From positions 1 to 60,855 of the forward strand of contig BQJU01000042.1 in assembly GCA_021604865.1 (NCBI GenBank): DNA of 60,855 bases, read 5' to 3'. The DNA comes from Saprospiraceae bacterium. Lineage in GTDB: Bacteria > Bacteroidota > Bacteroidia > Chitinophagales > Saprospiraceae. The position numbers were made by a program, and so were the translations under genes. How positions within the stretch are numbered: position 1 is the first letter of the stretch; each line of letters opens with the position of its first letter. Shown piece by piece: positions 26,644 to 36,000 of the stretch. The notes under the pieces were generated by a model. It ran no database searches, was not told the origin of the DNA, and saw nothing but the letters and a program-made list of their open reading frames with translations.

Positions 26644-29600
26644 ATGACTTCTACGCTCAATTTTTCATACCCGCTTTTTGTCCCTAATCAAGTGTTAAGG
26701 AGTACCGATCTGAATAATATTGTCAATTATTTAGATGGACAAAACCGACTGACCCGTACCCATCTTTTCGGCATTGGGATTGTTTTTGGTTTGCAGCCAG
26801 AGTGGAAGTGGCTGGATGCAGAAAATCGGAACCGGTTAACGATTACTCCTGGCTTGGGTCTTACTTCCAAAGGATATCTTTTCAATATAGAGGAATGTAT
26901 ATTGCGTTCTTACTCAAAAATTGATCTTGACCTTGATAAGTTTTTTTGTGAAGGAGAAAGTGTGGATCCCAACGCGGTCCTAAGCGTTTGGGAGCTGTCA
27001 GAAAATAAAAATGGCACCGTACTTGAAGAAGGCTGCTTTGAAGAAGTAGATAGTGAAGGCACAGATGGCAAGGTTATCATGTTTTACTGGGATCAGGAAC
27101 AAAACATCCGAGAAAGCTGCTTCACAGAATGTGATGATTCCGTACAAGGCGAGGTGAAGGTGGTTATTAGGAAATTTGCCATTAGTCCGGAAGATGCTTG
27201 CAAAATCACTCGCTATTTGTGTGAGCGAACAGGAGATGTGCTGACGGTGCTCCCGGATATTTGTCTGAAACGTTTTGGGTTTGTCAACAATAGTGCAGGC
27301 AATTCAGCTTCTGGTCTTTTTCCTGGGGAAATAGAAGACTTTCAACAATTTTTTGATAATTATAAACACATCTGTAATACAGGAGTCAGAGATCCTATGG
27401 AGTTGATAGGTGATATTGTTACAGCCTATTCGACCACGGAGCACCTCTTTAAAGATCTATTTGAACTCGATGAAAGTTTTGCTGATCTGGAAAGTCACTT
27501 GTTGGGTCGGGAAGCAGGACAGTTGGATCCCGATGGAAACGTATTGCCTGAGGTGATCGGTTTATTGCAACAATTAGAAGAAAACGATCATAGTAAAAAA
27601 AGCATCCAGTATTTTTATGACTTTTTAAAAGATCTGGTGTTAACCTACGAGGAATTTGTAGGTACCAGGTTTTCCCAGCAACTTTCCACCAGGCCTGACC
27701 CATGTTTGTTTCCCAACCATATTCTACTAGGAAGGATGCATAAGAACGGATTACAGGTTGAAATAGATGATGCCTACCGTACGAAACTGATCCGCCCCCC
27801 TATCGAAGGTTTGGAAAATTCCGATTTCAATCTGGCCAAAAATTTTTTCAAGAAAATGGTATTTCTTACCCGGAGTACTGTGGAAGTTGATAACAAAGCT
27901 CGTTTCACCCATGTTGAAATTCCCGGCTTAGGTCCAAATTCAGGGAGTGAAAATTCAGCAATAAAAATTACGCCCAGTAAAGGGAAGTGGTTTCCCTTAA
28001 GTATGCGGGCTATCCCTTATTATTACCGGGAGGAAAGTGTCAATAAAAAGAATGGAAAGATCAGGGAGTATTGGAATTATGAGGCCCGGGTAAGACAACG
28101 TCAAGAGCGCATTCCAGCGTATTATCCGGTGCCTTTCGCAGCGGGGCCATTCTTACAAAGAGAAGGTCATCTCTTTTGTGATATGGATGCCTACAATTTT
28201 TTCCGGATTGAGGGCCATCTTTATTGGGAATTAGAAAAAGCGCTTAAGGCCATCAAGGAGGAACGACAAAGATTTAACCTTCCCTTTGATATCCGTTGTG
28301 TCAAACTTGACCTGGATAAAGAATACATTGTGAATCCGGATTGTGAAAAATTTCAGATGGAAATGCCCGACCTGGAACTGGATTATCAGAAGTGCAGGAT
28401 TGAGTTATTGTGTAACGATAATCTGCAAGGAGAGATTGAAGAAAAATCTCCAGAGGCTTTATTAATTCGATTTTTAAAGGAGGCTGTAAAAGTTGCAGAT
28501 TTTGTAATAGGCTATGTTGTGTTTGAAGAAAGGTATGATAAGGTTTTTAACCTTCAGGGTGAAGAATTTCGTTTGGATTGTAAAAAAGAATGTTTTAAGA
28601 TCATTAAAAATTCCTACGAAACGCGCTGTGAGGAAATCATCAAGCAATTGCGATTCCCTACTTTCGCCGGGACCCATCCTGGTCTGGAGCATCGCGCAGG
28701 AGTCCAGAAAGGAGGCACCTTTATCCTGGCCTATACCGATACTATTACCGATAGGAATAGCCTTTATGCCTTACTTGCAGAGAAAGTTCCAGAGCCGGAA
28801 CTTGATCCTCGAACGGGGGTGATAATTCCCAAAGCCGAATTTGAAGAGCATTCAAAAAACGATGCCGGGTTAATTTATCTGGCCAGTAAGTATAAAATAG
28901 GCCTCAACTTCATCAAAGAGCAAGTCATCGCGGATTTCTGCCTGCCTTATTATTGTTGTTCCCAAGTGCCCGTCATCCAATACGTCCTCAGTAAATCACC
29001 ACCGATAATTTTGCTTGCACCCGATCGCTTCTGTAGCAATGATGAAAATAAATATCCTATCACCTACCTCCCAGAGGATGGCCATTTCGAACCCATGGAT
29101 TGGATCGTGCAAGATGATGAAGGTAAATATTGTTTTCAACCAAGTGCTGTTCCCACAGATAAATATGATAATGAGTGGATCGCCAAAGTCGAAATCGTAT
29201 ACATTTGTGGAGATCAGATAGCTACCAAAGAAGTAATCGTTTATAGACAGCCAGTGGCGGGTTATGCCATTGAGGTGGAAAGAGAAGCATTATTTCACGA
29301 GAATGACCGTTGCCTCCTGATTGGATATGCCTACACTTTTAAGGATACTTCGCAATATGCCCATTCCGTTGAGTGGAGGATAAATAATGAGATAGTAGGT
29401 GCCGAGCCTACCTTAAGGTATGAAACTTTGTTTGGAAATCAGGATTTTCCTTTCATCCTAAATCCATCATTAACCGCTTACGCAAAATTTGAGACCTGTG
29501 AGGATAGCTATAGGTCCAAACCCATTAGTGTGGAATGCCCAACCTTGGAAATTGAGCCATTGGGGCAAATCTCAACGAATGACAATGATGTAGATCCTGA

Positions 29601-30606
29601 TGGAAATACCATATTAACCTACAATTATGAAAAATCACTTCCACCTTCTGATGTACCACAAGCCTTTACTTTGAGGGTAGATCCTTTTGGAGACCTATTT
29701 GAAATAACCAGATTTGCAATTAATCCTGCTACGGGCAACCTGGATCCTAACCCTATTGTGGTCAATTCTAAATTGTTGGAAAGAACCCCGGAAACAGGTA
29801 ATGACCCCTGTAGCTATTTCTTTGTATATAACCAGGTTCTTGATTCCACCCAGGCTGACCCTACCCCTCCTGGCTTATATCGCTTCCGCTATCGGCTGAA
29901 CTGTAATAGGGGAAACTTTGTGGACGCTTGGGTCAGATTGACGGTAGAAGAACCCGAAGATAATAATAGAACCATTCTTTCCGCGGCCACTACTGCAACC
30001 GAAGGAAATACGGAGGAAGCCTCCAATAGCGCAATTGCTGAAAATATCACCTTAGAGGAACCCGCACGCGTTGCCACCGAAGATACCGGCGGAACCGAAA
30101 GAGGAGCCACCACAGTTACTTCCCGCTCGGCTGAACCGGAGGAAGCAATCAACGGCTTCATCGTCTTCAACCGCCGCCTTACCGCCCGGCGTGAGCGACT
30201 CACCGAGTTGGAAACGGATAGCAGTCTGACCCAAACCAAAACTTTCCGTGAATCAAAAGCCTTTGAGTTATTCGATGGCCGGGATATTCCGCTGTTGGAA
30301 AAACGGTTTGATGATGTAATGAATTTGCTGATCAATAGTAATAGCCGTGCTTCTGGGACGCGCAAAGAACAATACACCCAGCTTAAGGAGATTGTTCTTC
30401 ATGGATTCAGTGATAAAATTGTGGCGGCCCGACCCAATAAAGTGCCTGACTCTACGCGCACGGTATTTCGCGTATTTATACCCCGACTCAACTCCAAAGG
30501 GTTAGATGTGGAGGCTATCCGGGTATCCTGGAATGGTGCTGAATTGAAAGAGGCAACCGGCGCTCTCGCTGTTGACGAATTGGAAGAACTATTTAAAAGT
30601 ACCTGA
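26644..30606 (+). CDS. Large structural protein of the eCIS, possible fiber or baseplate periphery
   Basis: This 1320-residue protein begins MTSTLNFSYPLFVPNQVLRS, then RTHLFGIGIVFGLQPEW, a start I associate with uncharacterised proteins of Bacteroidota eCIS clusters. It is Cys-rich in the middle. Residues ~790-960 look like a beta-sandwich/PKD-like unit (KEVIVYRQPVAGYAIEVERE, DTSQYAHSVEWRINNEIVG, YAKFETCEDS). Then a Thr/Glu-rich linker (~1110-1170) and a helical C-terminal region (LLEKRFDDVMNLLINSNSRA) follow. The cluster has no obvious tail fiber, so this and the preceding gene are the best candidates for target contact. The next gene starts 16 bases later. Confidence 0.7.
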   Translation: MTSTLNFSYPLFVPNQVLRSTDLNNIVNYLDGQNRLTRTHLFGIGIVFGLQPEWKWLDAENRNRLTITPGLGLTSKGYLFNIEECILRSYSKIDLDLDKFFCEGESVDPNAVLSVWELSENKNGTVLEEGCFEEVDSEGTDGKVIMFYWDQEQNIRESCFTECDDSVQGEVKVVIRKFAISPEDACKITRYLCERTGDVLTVLPDICLKRFGFVNNSAGNSASGLFPGEIEDFQQFFDNYKHICNTGVRDPMELIGDIVTAYSTTEHLFKDLFELDESFADLESHLLGREAGQLDPDGNVLPEVIGLLQQLEENDHSKKSIQYFYDFLKDLVLTYEEFVGTRFSQQLSTRPDPCLFPNHILLGRMHKNGLQVEIDDAYRTKLIRPPIEGLENSDFNLAKNFFKKMVFLTRSTVEVDNKARFTHVEIPGLGPNSGSENSAIKITPSKGKWFPLSMRAIPYYYREESVNKKNGKIREYWNYEARVRQRQERIPAYYPVPFAAGPFLQREGHLFCDMDAYNFFRIEGHLYWELEKALKAIKEERQRFNLPFDIRCVKLDLDKEYIVNPDCEKFQMEMPDLELDYQKCRIELLCNDNLQGEIEEKSPEALLIRFLKEAVKVADFVIGYVVFEERYDKVFNLQGEEFRLDCKKECFKIIKNSYETRCEEIIKQLRFPTFAGTHPGLEHRAGVQKGGTFILAYTDTITDRNSLYALLAEKVPEPELDPRTGVIIPKAEFEEHSKNDAGLIYLASKYKIGLNFIKEQVIADFCLPYYCCSQVPVIQYVLSKSPPIILLAPDRFCSNDENKYPITYLPEDGHFEPMDWIVQDDEGKYCFQPSAVPTDKYDNEWIAKVEIVYICGDQIATKEVIVYRQPVAGYAIEVEREALFHENDRCLLIGYAYTFKDTSQYAHSVEWRINNEIVGAEPTLRYETLFGNQDFPFILNPSLTAYAKFETCEDSYRSKPISVECPTLEIEPLGQISTNDNDVDPDGNTILTYNYEKSLPPSDVPQAFTLRVDPFGDLFEITRFAINPATGNLDPNPIVVNSKLLERTPETGNDPCSYFFVYNQVLDSTQADPTPPGLYRFRYRLNCNRGNFVDAWVRLTVEEPEDNNRTILSAATTATEGNTEEASNSAIAENITLEEPARVATEDTGGTERGATTVTSRSAEPEEAINGFIVFNRRLTARRERLTELETDSSLTQTKTFRESKAFELFDGRDIPLLEKRFDDVMNLLINSNSRASGTRKEQYTQLKEIVLHGFSDKIVAARPNKVPDSTRTVFRVFIPRLNSKGLDVEAIRVSWNGAELKEATGALAVDELEELFKST

Positions 30607-30622
30607 TTGATAAAAGCTTAAT

Positions 30623-33061
30623 TTGGCAAACCGTAATACACATATCATTGCAAAACACTTTCTGCATCTGGTATTCCCGGAAAAGGAAGGGCATTTCCAA
30701 CGCCAGGATCGCATTAGCAAGGTCTATTGGGAAAAGCTGGTGCGGAAAATGGGCGAGCTTTTCGACCGCTACGTCGGGCCGGATGAAATCATTCGCCTGG
30801 ATAGCCTGCAAATCGACCTAGGGCATATCACCTGGAAAAAGTTTGATGATGAATTTGTCAAAAGAGCACTGGAACAATTAGAGTTGAGTTTAATCCAACT
30901 TTTAAAAGTGAAGGTGGACGAAAGCCAGATAAGCGCGGTCCCCTTTCGGCAGAATCGCTTTCAGCAATGGTTGTTCTTTCTAGAAAAAGGAGCTTTTGAC
31001 TGGCGGGTTTCCATTCACGAGGAAGCAGATTTCCATCGGGCGGTACTTGATACCCTGGGGATGGAGTCGGCCGCCATAACCCAACTGAGCAATCTCCTCA
31101 ATCGTAACAATAAGGCTTTTGACCGCTTGATCTTTCAACACGAAGACTCCTTCCTGAAAACTTTGGTGGAACTTTACACCGGAATTAAGCAGGAACAGCT
31201 TCCGATAATTTTTTCTGAGATCAGGCAGATTTTGGACAAAATTGATCCACCACCGGGGAAACTGCTCGTCTTCCTAAGATCACGTTCCAGCCAATCCTTT
31301 CGCCTGCATTTTTGGAAAAAAATACTCACCATAAGTATTTTGGAACGTCAAAGGCATAAGGGGCAGGAATTGGTGATCGCTTGGTTGAAAACCCTGGTGC
31401 GGGAAAATGATTGGCCGGTATTAGCCCGTAAGATTCAGGAAGAATTGGAACTGAAAAAAGGAGGCATGCCTCAACTAAGGAAAGTGGTAGCTGTGTTACC
31501 ACCGGCTCCCTCACCGATAGTCGATCCAATCACTGAAGAACAAAAACAAAGACCTTTTCCAAAGGAAAGCCCAGAGGAGGGAAAAGTTGATGAGAAAAGG
31601 CCATTAGAGGTGGAGACCGGATTTGAGCAAACGCAGCATCCCGAAGAAATCGAATTTTCGAAAGATGGCCCTGTAACTGAAAAGGAAAAAGAGATATCCG
31701 ATCCGAAAACGAAATCTATTGAACAGGCTGAGGTTGAGCTTCCCGCTAACAAAGCAACAAAAGAAGCCCCTTCACCAATAGACCCCTCGCAACCTGGGCA
31801 AAAAATAGAGCCACTGGCTACCGATGAAATTTCTCCACCTGAGGAAATGGACGACGAAGCTCAACCTCCGGCAGAAAAAGCGCAGGAACCAGGAGCTATA
31901 GAAGCAGAATCAACCCTTCCTGCCTCAGAGAAGAGTAGGGAAGCGGGCCCTTCAGAACAGTCCAAGCAAAAGGCTGCTGAAGCTGAAGTGCTTTCGACCG
32001 AAATAGAAGAGCAGGAGGTAGATTCTAGCAAGCCAATGGATACGGCAGATGAAACTTCCTCTCCGCCTGCTCAAGAACTTATGGAGAAAACTTCACCTCC
32101 TCAAACGGTAAAAAAAGCAGAGAATTTAATAGAAAAAGAGAGCAAGGGATTGCCGCTTGAAGAGCAGGGAATATCACCTACAATACCTCTTCCTGATCAG
32201 GATCAGGCTCCTCCTAAGATGGAAGAACTGAGTACGGAGATCACCGAAGCAGGGACTATTGAAGAAGCTGAAAAAACAGTAAACCCAAAGGATAGCACAA
32301 TCAATGAGAATCTGGCCCCTAAGGAGGAAACGGAGGTAACGCAAACCAACGAACAAACTCCGGAGACCACCCACCCAAAGTTACCCGAAAAAGAAGAGAA
32401 TATTCCAGGGGAACTAGCAGGACTCGATCCTGCCAAGCAGGAGAAAAATACTGAAAAGAAGCGTAAAGACCAGCAAATACCGACATCCAGAAAACCACCA
32501 GACCAACTAGATAAAGAATCAGGCCGTCGGTATAAACCAATAGAGGATCAACCGGTGGGCACCTCTTTTTATGTTTTTAATGCTGGCGTGGTGCTGATGC
32601 ATCCCTTTCTAAGTCATTTTTTCAGAGCATTACAACTGGTTAGAGTGGATGAATTTGTAAATGACGAGGCTCAGCAAAAAGCAATCCATCTCATTCAGTA
32701 CCTGGCTACCCGGGAAATGGGGCTTCCGGAATATGAATTGCTGCTGCCAAAGCTTTTATGCAGTCTGCCCTTCGATATCCCAATCGAGCGCGAGGTAGAG
32801 ATTAGTTCGGAAGAAATGAACGAGGCTGAAGAGTTGCTGGAAGCCGTAATCCAACACTGGGGTGCGCTTGGTACCTCTTCTCCTGATGCTTTGCGGGAAG
32901 GATTTCTGCAGCGACAGGGCAAACTGGAAAAAAGAGAGCATGGTTGGTATTTGCAGGTAGAACAAAAGACGATAGATATTCTGCTTGGTAAATTACCATG
33001 GGGACTGGGCATGATAAAATTACCCTGGATGCCGGAAATACTAAGAGTAGAATGGGCATAA
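30623..33061 (+). CDS. Contractile injection system tape measure protein (Afp14-like)
   Basis: This 812-residue protein is of the CIS tape measure family. Residues 1-285 carry the conserved start (HIIAKHFLHLVFPEKE, RLDSLQIDLGHI, FRQNRFQQWLFFLEKGAFDW). Residues ~640-812 carry the conserved end (NAGVVLMHPFLSHFFRALQL and MGLPEYELLLPKLLCSLPFD). Between them lies ~350 residues of Pro/Glu/Lys-rich, probably unfolded sequence. The only start before HIIAKHF is TTG at 30623 (or no upstream ATG), consistent with family length, so a TTG start is accepted. The protein would set particle length. Confidence 0.88.
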   Translation: MANRNTHIIAKHFLHLVFPEKEGHFQRQDRISKVYWEKLVRKMGELFDRYVGPDEIIRLDSLQIDLGHITWKKFDDEFVKRALEQLELSLIQLLKVKVDESQISAVPFRQNRFQQWLFFLEKGAFDWRVSIHEEADFHRAVLDTLGMESAAITQLSNLLNRNNKAFDRLIFQHEDSFLKTLVELYTGIKQEQLPIIFSEIRQILDKIDPPPGKLLVFLRSRSSQSFRLHFWKKILTISILERQRHKGQELVIAWLKTLVRENDWPVLARKIQEELELKKGGMPQLRKVVAVLPPAPSPIVDPITEEQKQRPFPKESPEEGKVDEKRPLEVETGFEQTQHPEEIEFSKDGPVTEKEKEISDPKTKSIEQAEVELPANKATKEAPSPIDPSQPGQKIEPLATDEISPPEEMDDEAQPPAEKAQEPGAIEAESTLPASEKSREAGPSEQSKQKAAEAEVLSTEIEEQEVDSSKPMDTADETSSPPAQELMEKTSPPQTVKKAENLIEKESKGLPLEEQGISPTIPLPDQDQAPPKMEELSTEITEAGTIEEAEKTVNPKDSTINENLAPKEETEVTQTNEQTPETTHPKLPEKEENIPGELAGLDPAKQEKNTEKKRKDQQIPTSRKPPDQLDKESGRRYKPIEDQPVGTSFYVFNAGVVLMHPFLSHFFRALQLVRVDEFVNDEAQQKAIHLIQYLATREMGLPEYELLLPKLLCSLPFDIPIEREVEISSEEMNEAEELLEAVIQHWGALGTSSPDALREGFLQRQGKLEKREHGWYLQVEQKTIDILLGKLPWGLGMIKLPWMPEILRVEWA

Positions 33062-33076
33062 AATAAAAATGATGGT

Positions 33077-36000
33077 ATGAAAACTGCCGATCATGTAACG
33101 ACTTCCCGCAACCTTCAGCAACAGAAGGCCCAGTCTCCTTTTGCCAAAAAGGATGGGGAGCAGTCGTTCTTTTCGGAGGTTCAACCAGAGATTCAACCTT
33201 TTTTTAATCCTCAACTTCAGGCTCAGAGCGATTTCTTTTTCTCCCAGTCTACCATTCAGGCAAAACTGACCATTGGTCAACCGGGTGATAAATACGAACA
33301 GGAAGCAGATGCTGTAGCCGATAAGGTGGTAGATAATATTGCTGAACCTGCAGTTTCCAATGGTCAGTCACCCGAGTCTTTTACCTCCAATGAACACAGC
33401 CAGGCAGCTGCAGTACAGACCCAGCCTGCCGTGCAAACGGAAAAAGAAGAGGTGCCGGAAGAAAAAGACCAGGAAGGAACGGAAAAGGAGGTGCAGCGTA
33501 AGCCCATATTCGAGAGTGAAGACAATACCGATCAGGGAGCTGTTCAGCCGAAATTGAGCAATGAGGCTCCGGTCATTCAGCACAAAGAGGAGGAAGAATC
33601 AACGGTAGAGGAGGATCAGGAGGGACAGACCCAGAAAGAGATTGTAGGAGCTGGAGATGAATTACCGGAAGAGCCTGCTTCCGAAAAGGAAAGTATAGAA
33701 ATGGACCCCACTATCGAGGCTTCAGAAACCAAGTCTGAGCTAAGTCCGGCCTCCGAAGAAACAGCTGTAGAGGAGGGCTCCTCTGTCAATATGCCTGAGG
33801 AATCCACCACCTCAGTGGAACAAGCCGAAACCTCACCACAGAACAAAACCGCACTTTCCGATGGTCCCGCAGAAAAAGGGGAAGAAAAAGCACCTCCCCA
33901 ATCCAGTGCAGAAGAAACCGCCACCGAAGCAGTAGCCGGGTCATCGGAACCATCGGAAACCAAAATGGAAAAGAGTTTATCCGAAGGAGGTGGCAAGCCA
34001 ACCGCCAAAAGTGAAGTACAGCGTAGTGCTGGAGCAGGGGGCAGTGGCAATGAGAACGCGAGCGTGGAAAGTGGAGGCCCAGACTCTTCGGGCAAAGGTC
34101 AAACCACCGAAGTAGCCGAAGCAGCTGCCATAGGTGATGCCGGGGCAACCAAAAATCAGGGTACCCAAGAAGAAAACGCAGGAGGAACCATTAATGAAAT
34201 TCCCGCAGGAAAAGATAGCGTAGCATTCCCCGAACCGGATGAAAAGTTACCGGGCAAGGAACCACCACCACTTGACCTCGGCATCAGCAAAGGTCAACAA
34301 AGGGACCTCATCCTGTCCAAAGGCGCCACGGAGGAACCTTCTTCAGAATTGTCCGACAAACTTCAACAGTCCAAAGGTCAGGGGCAGTCCCTGGATGAGA
34401 CCACTTCCCAGCAGATGGGGCAACAAATGGGCGCCAACTTCGGTGATGTCAAGATCCATATTGGCGATGAAGCGACTTCCATGAACCAGGAAATAGGCGC
34501 CAAAGCCTTTACGCACGGAAAAGATATTTATTTCAATCAAGGCCAGTATGATACGAGCAGTAAGGAAGGAAAGCGGCTACTGGCTCACGAGCTGACCCAT
34601 ACGGTGCAGCAGGGTGCTGTTTCTTCCGTTTCTCCCAAGTTAGAAAAAACTGATACGCCAAAACTGACCAAATCTGGCTCCGCTCTCCAGCGTTATGGTG
34701 GCCTTGCGGGCAGTCTGATTGGCGCTGCCGGTCAAGCCGCCAAAGCAGTGGCGATAGAAGCATTGAAGGCCTCTATCCGGAGCTTGGGGAAAAAGGCCAT
34801 GAGTAAACTGATGGAGGAAGTAACGGGCATGAAGGGGGATCAGCAATCGAAAGATGGTGATTGGAAAAGCCAGCTGATGAATATGGGTAAGGCTTTCCTT
34901 AGCAGTGAAAATATGAAAGATCAGGTGATCGAGCAGGCCAAAGGCCAGGCCGAAGAACTGATGGCGGTGAAGAAAGGGGAGGAGAGTGTGGAAAAAGGAA
35001 AGGCAGATCCCTTGCCGGCCGGTATCAGCGCCTTAATTCAAAAGGTAATGGGTTTTGCGACTGGCTCCGGCGGTGGCGCGAAAGGAAGACTGATGGGCAC
35101 CGACCAGGCAGCAGAACAGGAAGCTGTACATGCTGGTGTTCAGGAGGATGCCGCTGGTTGGGAAAATATCAATGCCCTTACCAACGAACTAGCCCCGATG
35201 GCGGGCGAAAAGGAAGAAGAGGTCAAAAACCTGGTTTCAGCCATGGGCAAACTGAAGGAGAGCAGCTGGAAGTCGCTACCGTCCTGGCAAGAATTATTCC
35301 AGGCAGGCAAGGGGCTCATCCCCGGCCTGGGTGGCATGATGGAAACCGGAAAGCAGGCCCTTACCGATGGCTTGAGCAAACTGAAAGGCAAACTAGGTGA
35401 GAATGCCACCCAGCTTTGGGAGGTGGGTTCCAAACTGGCCAATGGCATCCTGAGCGGTTCGGGTAGTTTTAAAGAGCGAGCCCTGAAAGTAGCCAAAGAT
35501 TTTGGCATGCAGATGTTGGGCGGCGTCCGTGAGGAAGGCACCAAGGTAGTGGGTGAAGCCCAGGGACTCGAAGGCCGGGGCGGTCAATTGGCCAATGCCC
35601 TGATGAGCCTGGTTGACGGCCGAGCTGCCAAGGCTTTCGAGACCGTTAGTTCCGCCATTAGTCAGGCGGGTAGCCTAATCAGTATGGCTCCCGGTCGGGT
35701 CGGTCAGGCAGCCCGTAGTGCCCTCAATTGGGTAAAAAGTAAACTCGGCCAGGGTAAGGGACGCCTCCGCCAGATCATCAATAAGATCAAGCAGTTTGTG
35801 GTCAAGGTGAAGAACGCGATCGTGAAAATGCTGAAACGGGCCTGGGAATTCCTGAAAAAGGCCGTAAAGAAAGCCATCGAAGCCGGCAAACGATTGCTGA
35901 AATGGGCCTGGGCGAAGATCAAAGCATTGGCCAAAAAGGCGATGGCAATGGCCAAGAAATTGCTGAAAAGTTTGATGGATAAAATCAAAGCCTTCCTCAA

